64,000 bases of DNA, taken from NCBI GenBank assembly GCA_021031095.1, contig JAGFVP010000018.1, positions 123,215 through 187,214 of the forward strand, read 5' to 3'. Under the pieces are notes generated by a model that saw only the letters and a program-made list of their open reading frames with translations, did not search any database and had not been told where the DNA came from. Both the position numbers and the translations under genes were made by a program. Below, piece after piece: positions 1 through 9,868 of the stretch (its first letter is position 1; the number at the start of each line of letters is the position of its first letter). This stretch comes from Bathelium albidoporum. Lineage: Eukaryota > Ascomycota > Dothideomycetes > Trypetheliales > Trypetheliaceae.

Positions 1-19
1 GCGTGCCAGTCATCTCTGC

Positions 20-3000
20 ATGGGATCGAGATTAGAGGCCAACTCCAATGCGACAAGAAAACGCATTGCTGAACGTGGGGCTCCTTGGCTATCCATGCTT
101 GGGTGTCCACTGACCTCTCAGCAGATACCTTCCACGATGAGGATGGTGAGGAGTATGCGCCTTCCGCCTTCGGAGGCTTTCCCGACTATTTCCGCCGCAA
201 GAAGGTCAAACTTCAGAACCTTGACGTCCAACTTCGCGCACAGTCTACTGGAAACCCTCCCATCTTCCGTGGCGTCGTTGCCCATGTCAACGGCTACACA
301 CAGCCCTCGTTGAACGACCTTCATAAGCTCATCGTGTCCTACGGTGGTGGTTTCATCCAATACTTGGATAGCAAGACGCAGGTCACCCACATCATTGCCA
401 GCAACCTTACACTTAAGAAGATCGAAGAGTTCAGGCGATACCGGATTGTCAAGCCAGCATGGGTAGTTGACAGTGTTAAGGCCGGTCGACTACTGCCGTG
501 GGATGCATACAGTATTGTCGATGAGGGCGTCGGTCAGAAAATCCTGCAGTTCGACAATGGGCGCATCGTGAGTCAAAAGAACCAACAAGCCCGAGGCTAC
601 CGAAACCAACCGGATGTTAGCTGGCACAATGGTCAGCTTAATGGAAAATTGTCCGGACACGAAAACGATGAAGATCGAGACAAACCGGTGCAAGAAGGTG
701 TGGACATGGGCGTCGAGTCTTGTCCAGGAGACCCGACAGAGTGCACAGAGAGCAACGTTGACTGGCTGCATTCCACTTCTATCGTGGATGAAAGTGGTCT
801 TCTTCCCGAAGGGGCTACTTCGCCAGGATCAGACAAGTGTGCCAGTCATCAGACATCGCAAAGTTGGGGCTCGTCCCTGCTATACAGCAAGTCGCAAGAT
901 GATAAGGCTGTTTTGGAAGATACGGCTCAAGTAACATCAAATGGAAAAGAAGGCAGAGATCGAGTGCACGAAACCTTTGATGAGAATGTTCTAGATCAAG
1001 GTGATGATTTGCGGTACTTCATTCGACCTGCCTCACCAGAGGGTCGGGATAAGAAGTCTGCTCGGTTGACACGAAACCGCAGCTCAGGCTCTATTTCGCC
1101 CTCTAAGCGCGCAAAAATGACGGCTGAAGAACATAATGCGGTTTTGTTGGCTGATCCTCGCATCCGCAAGTCCACAGTCGTCAACCCAGATTTTTTGGAG
1201 CAATACTATCGCGAATCTCGCTTGCACCACCTATCGACATGGAAGGCAAATTTGAAAACTCAACTCCAGAAGATGACTGCAGAAAAAACACCATCACAAA
1301 AAGCACGTTCCAAACGTCCAAGTGGAACCCGCCGGTACATCCTTCATGTCGACTTTGATAGCTTCTTCGTTGCTGTGTCGCTTAAAAAATGCCCACATTT
1401 CTCAGAGAAGCCAGCTGTTGTTGCGCATGGTGGAGGCTCTGGCTCAGAAATTGCCAGCTGTAATTATCCCGCAAGGAAATTCGGCGTTAAGAATGGTATG
1501 TGGATGAAACGCGCTCAGGATCTATGTCCGGATCTTAAGGTGCTGCCGTACGACTTCCCAGCGTATGAAGAAGCTAGCAAGATTTTCTACGACGCCGTCA
1601 TTGCCACGGGAGGACTAGTTCAGAGCGTTAGCATTGATGAGGCTTTGGTAGATGTCTCTGTTGAGTGCATTGCGGCTGGAGGTAGCGATGGTAAACAGCC
1701 AAGAGAAGGTAGTATATATCGCGAACAATCTCGAGCCGAGAAGATTGCTCAAGATCTTAGAGATCACGTCCTCCAAAACGCGGGATGTGCAGTCTCTGTT
1801 GGTATTGGAGGCAATATTTTGCTTGCCAAGGTTGCCCTTCGAAAAGCCAAGCCGGCGGGCCAGTACCAAATAAAGCCAGAGGAGGTTCTCGATTTCATAG
1901 GAAAGCTTGAAGTTCAAGATTTACCAGGTGTTGCGTACAGTATTGGGGGGAAGCTAGAGGACATTGGCGTGCGCTATGTGAAAGACATTCGAGAGCTTAC
2001 AAAGGAGAAACTTGTCTCGACCTTGGGGCCCAAGACAGGAGAAAAAATCTGGGATTATTCCAGGGGAATCGACAAAACTGAGGTGGGAGACCAAGTCATT
2101 CGCAAATCTGTGTCAGCTGAGGTGAATTGGGGGGTCCGCTTTGAGACACAAGAGCAGGCCGATGAGTTTATCGAAAGCCTATGCGCGGAACTTCACAAGC
2201 GTTTGATGGCCGAATCGGTCAGCGGGCGCCAATTCACAATGAAGATCATGCGTCGCGCACCAGACGCTCCACTCGACCCACCAAAACATCTTGGCCACGG
2301 CAAATGCGATACCTTCAACAAGAGTGTTGCGCTAGGTACAGCTACCAATGCAAGCGATATTTTGACGAAAGAGGCCCTTTCAATACTGCACAGTTATGGC
2401 TTCTCACCAGGCGAGTTACGTGGCATCGGTGTACAAATGACTAGGTTGGAGCCTTTGAAAGCCAATGCAGATGGGCTACTCGAAAGCAGTCAAAGGCGCC
2501 TTCAATTCAAGACCAAGGACGCAAAATCAACAACAGTACCCAAAGCAGTCGGCGATCCCATACAGGATGGTGTTCGTACTCCTCAAAAGCCAAAGCCAGG
2601 AAAAGATGAAATGGCCAGCTACTGTATTCCAAATGGTCTTGGAGTGTCAGACAGCCCGAGCCGGAAACCCCTGAATGTCATGGGCACTCAGTTCATTCTG
2701 CCAACAGCCGTCGACCCCGAAGTGCTTGCTGAGCTGCCCGAAGACATTCGCTCAAAGCTTGCAAAGCCTACTGCATCTGAACTGCAAGAAAGCGGAGAGC
2801 ATGTGACTATAACGAAGCAACCCGAGGGGCTATACGATTTCCTACCCACGGAATCCCAACTGGAACCGGAAACACTGAAAGCCTTACCCGCTGCTGTTCG
2901 CGCCGAAATCGCGGCCTTCTACAGTGATCAAAGCCGAACATCACGCAATCGTTCTTTGCCTCTCTCCAACGCAAAAGCTCGCCCACCACTACCGACTAAG

Positions 3001-3909
3001 AAGCTAGTATCGAGGCGAAGAGGCGGCGGCATCTCTTCCCGTGGCAGGGGCACATCCAAAGCCGGCGCGTCGTCCACTCTCATCCAAGCCGCCTTCGTCA
3101 CTACTCATCCCCGTGTAGAAAGCTCCGCAGCGACCATGACCGACCACATGTCGGAAGACTTCCTCGCCGCACTCCCGGAAAACATCCGATGCGAAGTGCT
3201 TAGCGACGCCCGTCGCGAACGTCTCAAGCGCACCTCTGGCATCGACATCGGCACGCGTGGCCGTGTGCGCCGCCTCGTGTCCCGGGATCGTCAACAGCCG
3301 GACTTCACTGCAGCTGGTGCTGGTGGTGCTGGTGGTGCTGGTGTTTGTGCTGATGGTATTGATGCTGATGGCGTTGATGCTGACGGTGTTGATGCTGATG
3401 GCGTTGATGCCGATGGTGTCGATGCTGATGGTATTGATGCTGGTGGTGTTGATGCCGATGATGTTGATGCTTATGGTGTTGATGCTGACGCTGTTGATGC
3501 TGATAGTGTTGATGCTGATGATATTGATGTGGACAATGATGCGCAGAGCCCCGAACACGTGGTCAAGCTCCCTCCGCGGCCGCCGACGCCGACATTTACG
3601 ATGAAGAAGTTCTCGCAGCTGCCGGAGCTGCGGGCGGCGATCTCGACTTGGGTGCAAGAGTTTCGTGAGGATGGACCGTATGCCGAGGATGTGGAGGCGT
3701 TGAACAAGTACTTGAGAGCGGTGGTGGTGGATGAGGGGGATATGAGCAAGGCAGTGAGTGTAATGAAGTGGCTCCGCTGGACGCTTGACGAGACGTTTGG
3801 GGATGAATTACGAACGAAGCCAGACAAGTGGCGATCTGCCTTGGAAAAGGTAGAAGATGCGGTTCAGACAGCGATTGGGGTAAGGGGTTTGGGAAAGGTG
3901 CGATTCTAG
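20..3909 (+). CDS. REV1: DNA repair protein REV1 (deoxycytidyl transferase, Y-family polymerase)
   Basis: REV1 inserts dCMP opposite abasic sites and damaged bases and scaffolds polymerase zeta in translesion synthesis in the nucleus. I place the start at ATG 20 (protein begins MGSRLEANSNATRKR, as fungal REV1 does). A 47-bp intron at 75-121 has its branch-like CTGAC at 110-114 and joins in phase 1 to an exon running to the TAG at 3907-3909, giving about 1280 residues. A BRCT domain lies near residues 50-140 (VNGYTQPSLNDL, THIIASNLT). The Y-polymerase core starts near residue 420, with catalytic DFDSFF (about 429) and SIDEA (about 523-527). Three LP-centred ubiquitin-binding-like motifs follow, then a DADGV repeat and a REV1 C-terminal domain ending GVRGLGKVRF. 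The acceptor is a CAGCAG tandem, so 75-124 is an alternative intron. Only 19 bases lie upstream in the window. Identity is secure; the first intron is inferred from family similarity. Confidence 0.93.
3346..3525 (+). repeat. 15-bp minisatellite encoding DADGV units in REV1
   Basis: Twelve tandem 15-bp units (consensus GATGCTGATGGTGTT) encode a CADGI unit followed by eleven DADGV-like units (variants DADGI, DAGGV, DADDV, DAYGV, DADAV, DADSV, DADDI). A degenerate DVDND follows at 3526-3540. Units keep frame, and many differences are third-base changes. A short GAGGAG run from GGTGCT triplets precedes it at about 3313-3345. The repeat lies between the last ubiquitin-binding-like motif and the REV1 C-terminal domain. 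Confidence 0.95.
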
Positions 3910-4270
3910 TGCGGTATGTACTGAAGTCGTGTTAATGACAGGCGTCTGGTCTATGCTGTGCATGATGCAAAATTCTTTCTTGAGCAAATGATACCTCAAC
4001 TAAACGACATAGAGCATGTTGAATTGTTTTCGATAGAGACATCTACAATTTAGGACAAACTCGTCTTCTGTGCGGTCCCTGGGTATCATATAGAGACTGC
4101 ATAGCAGCCAGAATCGAAAAAGAACCATCCCAAAGCTATGAGCAAACGGTGACAATCAACTCCCAATGCCAAACATACGCCCCGGTTTCCTCAAATGGTA
4201 TCAAATCTCGGGAGGGAGCAATTTCGTCCATCGCCAAGCAAATCTGTTTGGTCGCTTGCCCAGGCCCATC
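3910..4270. other. Convergent intergenic spacer (REV1 / Yippee gene)
   Basis: About 360 bp between the stop codons of two converging genes. It must contain both 3' untranslated regions. I see no ORF of interest, no repeat and no clear polyadenylation signal that I could defend. Confidence 0.6.
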
Positions 4271-4956
4271 TCATTTATGGCCGATTGCAGAGAATTTTCT
4301 GCTCTTCCTCCTGCGCTTGGCCAGTGCCGGACTCCAGATGCCCGCAAACAAATCCTCGCACTCATCCTCGTCCTGGCTATCAAACTCGACCGCCTCTCCG
4401 TCATCTCCCAGCACGAGCTCCGACACACCTTGCGCGTCTCGAGGATGAACTTGCCCACCTTGTACCGCTGGCTCTCCTCCTCGGCCGCGACGTACTTCCA
4501 GCCGAGCACGCTGCCGCACTGGGCGCAGCTGATGTCGCTGACCGTGTGCGCGCCCGTGACGAGCGTGCGCGGCACGGCCTTGTGCGTGTTGGTGTTGGGC
4601 AGTAGCAGGCCGGCGCTGCTCGCGGCGACCGCCGACGCGGATGCTGCCGCGGCCTGCGCGGACGACGGCGGCGAGACGAGGTAGGCGCGGCCGTGGCGGC
4701 CGGTGAAGCCCTTGCTGATGATCTGCGAGGCCTGGCACAGGTCGGCGAGGCAGCGGGCGCAGCGCAGGTGCGAGCTGTGCCCGTTCAGATAGGCGGCTGG
4801 GGCGGCGCCGGCGTCGGCGGCGTCGTCCTCGTTCGGGACGGAAGAGGCGGTGGAGGCGGTGGAGTCATTGGATGATTTGCGACGGCGGAAGGGAAGGGAG
4901 GGGATGAGATAGGTGGGGAATACGGAGGATGAGGAGGGGAGATGGGCGATTGGCAT
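4271..4956 (-). CDS. Yippee-like zinc-binding protein (Yippee/Mis18 fold), apparent frameshift
   Basis: Yippee proteins are small zinc-binding proteins of poorly known function (Moh1 in yeast). From ATG 4956 the frame reads a Ser/Ala-rich leader, then the Yippee domain with a first CxxC (RCARCLADL) and a second (ISCAQCGSVLGWKY), followed by KVGKFILETRKV. After CWE (about 4405-4410) this frame loses similarity. The family ending EFDSQDEDECEDLFAG then IWSPALAKRRR continues in the next frame to a TGA at 4271-4273. One extra G after CWE would join the two frames, so I read this as a one-base deletion in the gene or in the assembly. A 50-bp intron at 4377-4426 (phase 2) could also bridge the frames, but it would remove the conserved EFDS that is visibly encoded inside it. 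The 5' leader is pyrimidine-rich on the sense strand. Identity is secure; integrity is uncertain. Confidence 0.85.
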
Positions 4957-5693
4957 CGAGACGCAGAGATGTCAAGCAGTGGGTGGAGATGGGAGTCAGA
5001 AACGAGAGCGAGAGAGAGAGAGAGAGCTCTGTCTGCCGTGGAGCTGCGAGGGAATGAAGCAAGAGAGGGGAGAGCGGGCGTCATGGCATGATTGATAATA
5101 TAATGGCAATAATAATCAGCAGGGAGGACCGCATAGCTGCTGCGGTGCGTCTGGGATGGATGGCGGGGTCACGCTGGGCTGCCTCATGCTCAACAGCCCC
5201 TCTTTCCGCTCATTCCGCTCGTTTCCGGCTTCACCGCCTTCTTCCGCTTGAGTAGGACCCATTCGTAGTAGTTTGTATCCGTCCGGACGCCCGATGGAGA
5301 CCGCAGACGGTCACAAGTTCTGCAACCGATACGTAGGCGTCCGTAAGACCAGCATATCCACAAACGCCTGGAAATGAATTCAATGCTTGCTGTAGAGCGC
5401 CTTCTCCAGCTGTCATCCAGTAAAAGGTACCACCGTACGCTCAAGGAGGCAGCGACTGCAGACAAGACAGCATGTAGAGAAGGGGCCATCTAAGCCATGG
5501 CCGAATGAATCCAGCCAGTTTCTGTTTTCTTTTTCCTCTGGACCGTATTCATCTCACCACCATACATTAGGTACTCTAGCAGATCACTCGACTGCTGGAG
5601 CTATTGTTTTACCGGCATTAAACTCTTTCTAGATTCTTAGCATTCAGTTACATTCATATCATTTCAGTCGTTCAATTATCTTGATCCATCACC
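4957..5693. promoter_or_regulatory. Divergent intergenic region between Yippee gene and NDR kinase gene
   Basis: About 740 bp between two divergent start codons, so it must hold both promoters. Near the Yippee start it is a CT-rich leader on the minus strand, including the GA/CT tract at 5004-5026. No TATA box or named operator could be assigned with confidence. Confidence 0.5.
5004..5026. repeat. GA/CT microsatellite
   Basis: A near-perfect (GA)n tract of 23 bp with one interrupting C. It lies about 50 bp upstream of the Yippee start codon and reads as CT on that gene's sense strand, as is common in fungal 5' leaders. Confidence 0.9.
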
Positions 5694-8600
5694 ATGCCGT
5701 CGAGGAACATCACACCCTTCGCCACCTCCATTCCTGACAGAACCAGAAGCATTACCACTTCATCAGACTCAAGTACCGTATCTAAGCTTCGTAAGAGAGT
5801 CACTTCCGTTTTCGTACGCAACAAGAGTGTGTCCTTTGCTTGATGCGCTGTTGTCTGCTGAATTCTCGTTGCTTACAGAATTCAAGGTCCGCTGGGTGAC
5901 GAGCATGCTTTACTGACAACAGCCGCTCGATCTGATGCTCCATCAAACTCTCCGCCGAGCGGCACCGTGGTTCGCCACGATTCAGACGCCAATGCTAACC
6001 CTCATCCCACATCAAAAGCAGTATCAGCGATCTGTCTTCAGGAACAAATGCAAAGTCAAGGTGCGCTCTATCTAGCTATTCTTGGCTCCAAGCGCACCAG
6101 CTATATCCAATCAGATATTGACGCAACAGACAGCGTCGTTACCAACAAATCGAGGACTCGCTGGCCATCTCCGAGAGCTCGATCGTACGTGTGTCGAAGA
6201 CGCGGGCCAACTTGATGGGTCAAGGGAAAATACAGATTCGGAGCAAGATGGTGATGACAGTGTAACTCCACCTCCTCGTAAAACCTCCGACAGACGTCCA
6301 AGGCGGTCATCCCTGTCCAATCTCTCTCAGGCTATTGCAAGCAAAGTCGCTCCCTCGACCGTCTTTCCGACTGTCGTACACCGACCACGAAAGAGGCCAA
6401 GCGTGGCGCGGATCAACATTCCTGGACGCTCTTCCAGTCAAGTCGCCCAGCAAGCAATCCTGCAAGGCACTCTGGATACCAATAATTCAAGCAATCCCTC
6501 AAACTATTACAACAGTACCTCGCCCATTAGTCAGGCTTCTACGAACAAAACATCGGTCTTCTCCGACGCAACATCGCCGCGATCGGCAGACTCCAAACAG
6601 TCCTCACAGAAGCGTGACATTTACAGCAAAGACGTGCCTGCGGAAGCTTTTGAGGATGCACTTTCCACCATCGAAGAAGTTCGCAGCCTGGAGACCAAAA
6701 CTCCACCGCTGCTGTTTCCCGTGCAAGACGCCCCAACAGTTGTTGAGCCATCAGTTTCTTCCGCGGAAAAAGCTGCCGCAACCAAGGCTTTCCTTGAAAT
6801 GCATTACAACGATATACTGAACGGCCCGCTTGAAACCTCGCGTGCTCAACGACGGCTGGAATTGGAGCGAAACTTGTCTACACATGCCATATCTCTTGCA
6901 GATCGTCAGAGAGCACGACAAGCATGGGCTCGGGCTGAAAGTAACGACTTGCGGCTGACTAGGGTGCTCAAAACACGATCAATCACTCAAAGGCATTCGA
7001 AAGGGATCTCAACTGCAGGGTACGAGCAGGTTCGTGTGCTGGGAAAGGGCAGCTTTGGCGTCGTCAAGCTCGTGAAAGAGAAGTCGCAAGAGAACCACAA
7101 TCCCTCCGCCCGCTTCGGCTTGACAGTCGACAGCTCGCCGACACACGGCTGTGTGGGGATTGATGGTGCGACCCCACTGGGTCACGACCAGAATAAGGCT
7201 GTTTTCGCAATGAAAGTCATTCGCAAATCTGACATGCTTCGAAACTGTCAAGAGGGCCACCTAAGGGCAGAGCGGGACTTCTTGATTGCATCGCAGCATT
7301 CACGTTGCGTGGTACCACTTGTTGCCAGTTTCCAGGATAGCGCCAACCTGTATCTTGTTATGGAATACATGGTTGGCGGAGACTTCCTTGGTCTGCTCCT
7401 CCGGGAGGACGTGCTCGACGAATATGTGGCAAAATAGTATCTTGCCGAGATGATTCTCTGCATCGAAGAAACGCACAAACTGCGCTGGATCCACAGAGAT
7501 GTCAAGCCGGACAATTTTCTCATATCTTCCGATGGCCATTTGAAGATTTCGGATTTTGGACTCGCTTTTGACGGGCATTGGGCCCATAACCAGTCGTATT
7601 ACAGGACTCTTCGGTATGACCTCATCGAAAAGCTTGGCATCGAGGTCGAGGGCGACGATCAAGACAGGGACGATGAACGTTCATCAGCTTCTGGCAGCCC
7701 AGGTCGTCTGCCCAGCCTTCTGTGCCGAGACTCACGGAAGCGTCATGAACACCAAATCGCCCAGAATGAGAGCAGCCAAGAAGGCATTCTCGACTATCGC
7801 AATCGTCGCGAGCGCAGAAAGATGGCCAACAGCGTCGTTGGAACCAGCCAATATATGGCCCCAGAAGTCATCCGGGGCGAGCAGTATGACGGCAGATGCG
7901 ACTGGTGGAGTATTGGTATTATTCTCTATGAAGTTCGTTGGAAGTCTAGAGAACAACAATCGTGCAGATGTTGACGTATTGCAGTGCTTGTATGGATGCA
8001 CGCCATTTTTCTGCGAGAACCGAAACGATACCAAACTTCGCATTCTTGTAAGCTGCAAAAGGTTTCTTGCTCTTTTGTTCTGCGCAGATCACACTAACTG
8101 AACTCAAGAAACACTCTTCCGAACTGCGGTTCCCGAATGGTGACCGCTGGGCTCGGCCTGCGACGGACTACAAGCAACTCCTGGATCCTCCGACGTGGGA
8201 AGCTCAGGACCTGATCTGGAAGCTACTGCAATCCCGCAATTGCCGCCTCGGAAGCCGCAAATATGTCATCAACGACCTTCGCATGCCCCTTCGCTCTGCC
8301 TCAAACCCTGTGGGCTCCCATCGCGACAGCAACAATGCTTCGACGCTTGGTAGCCATGTGTTTCCCAACGATGCCGAAGAGATCAAAGCGCATCCGTTCT
8401 TCGTAGACATCTCATGGAACCGGCTGCATCAGCAACAACCGCCGTTCGTGCCAGAGGTCAGGCCGGATCAGAGCATCACCAAGTATTTCGAGTCGGAAAA
8501 GGACATTGTCAGCTCGGTGGAGGCAGACGGCTCGGACGAGTCAAGTGAGCGGCGAGCGAAGACGAAGGAGAAGAAGCGGCCAAGAGATAAATTACTACGA

Positions 8601-8771
8601 GATCCAGTGGTGGGAAAGACCGTGCTAGAGGTGAGGAAGCAGAATGCTTTTTTGGGTTATACGTATCGACGGCCAAAGACATGGCTGCCGGGGGCCGGGG
8701 ATGAGAGCAGGACCAGAGAAGAAGCGAACGCTTTCCACGTGCGGTATGATGGAGCATATGCGAGTGCATGA
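5694..8771 (+). CDS. NDR-family AGC serine/threonine kinase, interrupted by in-frame TAG
   Basis: NDR kinases (Cbk1/Orb6/Dbf2 relatives) control growth, polarity and division. Five exons fit: 5694-5826, 5923-6060, 6101-7932, 7985-8047 and 8109-8771. All phases agree and the total is 943 codons. The first two introns are by-eye calls (40 bp for the second, which is short). The kinase domain has a glycine loop GKGSFGVVKL (about 405), VFAMKV lysine (about 462), HRDVKPDN (about 555), DFG (about 575), an NDR-type long activation-segment insert, GTSQYMAPE, and a C-terminal hydrophobic motif FLGYTYRR with a candidate phospho-Thr. Codon 536 (7435-7437) is TAG, between VLDEYVAK and YLAEMILCIEETHK, where relatives carry an aromatic residue. 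The frame is otherwise open on both sides. Translation stopping there would lack the catalytic loop and be inactive. A sequencing error, a true nonsense mutation or readthrough cannot be told apart from the sequence. Confidence 0.85.
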
Positions 8772-9140
8772 TTGATGTTTGATTGCGAAAGACCATGCTG
8801 TGGCTGTGGTTGACTGAGCTTCTTGTCTCGACACCTATGTCCTGTTAAATGATTATTCTTGGAGCGGTGGAATTATCCCGGTCTTCTTGTTTATTTGTCT
8901 TTTGTTTTATCAACGACGAAATGGTCTCAAGTAATCCTTTATTAATGTCATAATCCTATCACAAAGCGATGAAAGCTCAATCGCTGCCAAGAAAGATGCC
9001 CTCTCGCAACCCATGCATAGCCCAATCTAATGCGAGAGACTGCCCGCACTACCGAAACTCCAATGCTGTCTATTTTGCAAAAGCCCAAACCAGAATAGAG
9101 CTTTGAATGCCGCAGAACTCCTCGTCTCATGCAATCTAGC
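8772..9140. other. Convergent intergenic spacer (kinase / WSC gene)
   Basis: About 370 bp between converging stop codons, presumably two 3' untranslated regions. It is moderately AT-rich near 8870-8960. I see no further gene or repeat. Confidence 0.6.
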
Positions 9141-9868
9141 TCACAACATCGATATCCCGAACCCCAACACTATAGTCGTAGTCGCTGCAAGCACTGCCCC
9201 ATATCGAGATCCCTCTGTCCAGGCACCGTTTCCAGCGCTTGTCCGGTTGTATAGCAACAATCTATATGCACACAGATCACATTAGCCAATCTGCCAATCT
9301 ACCACATTGCAACAGATTGTGACACATCAAAAGGAATGAAGCTTACTTTTCGTTCTGCCCACACGCCTCGCTTGAATTGCCTGCGCAGGAGGAATTGCAC
9401 AGTGAATCCGGAAGGTGGGCCGAATCTGGATTTAGAAAATTACCACACCAACACTCACGCGAGTATTCGATGCCAGCGCTGGACCAAAGTCAGACGGATC
9501 GCAACAACTTTTTCCCCAAAGAACGCACTATTTGGTGTTGTTCTGACCGCAGAAGTCCAGGCACATCTCAACGGTCATGTTGTCGTTCGACTCCTGAAAT
9601 GGCCTGTCAGTATCGTCTGTTCGACAGGAGATTGAGGGTTCGGGGCAAAGCGCACCCAGATATCGTTGAGTCCAACGCCCATTGTCAAAGCTCGAGGGTT
9701 CCCTTGCTCGAAGGTGGTTTCGTTGTAACATCCGACGTATGCGTAGCTGCTGTCACCAGAGCTGATGGGCGGGAGCGCTGAAGTCGAGCTGGCGGGAGCG
9801 GAGGATGGAGACGACGACGATTGGGCGATGGCAAGAATGGGGAGAGCAAGCAGGACGAAAGGCTGCAT
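9141..9868 (-). CDS. Small secreted WSC-domain protein
   Basis: WSC domains are cysteine-rich modules of fungal cell-surface sensors and some secreted carbohydrate-binding proteins. Four exons fit in phase: 9868-9656, 9593-9529, 9478-9347 and 9261-9141 (introns of 62, 50 and 85 bp; CTGAC-like branch sites in the first two). The product is 176 residues. Residues 1-16 are a signal peptide (MQPFVLLALPILAIAQ), then a Ser/Pro/Ala linker. A single WSC domain follows with YVGCYNE, MTVEMCLDFCG, YAGIEYSRECWCGN, CNSSCAGNSSEACG and a LLLYNRT end. The tail finishes with a hydrophobic stretch, GAVLAATTTIVLGFGISML, without basic residues after it, as in a GPI-anchoring signal. It is much shorter than Wsc1-3 stress sensors and lacks a cytosolic tail, so a signalling role is unlikely. 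The tyrosine before AGIEY is made by splicing TA to C across intron 2. Confidence 0.85.

Noticed and set aside
3004..3657. 217-codon open frame on the minus strand within REV1
   Set aside because: It is the mirror of the DADGV repeat (Ile-Asn-Thr runs) and has no independent support.
4166..4684. 172-codon open frame on the plus strand
   Set aside because: It is antisense to the recognisable Yippee domain.
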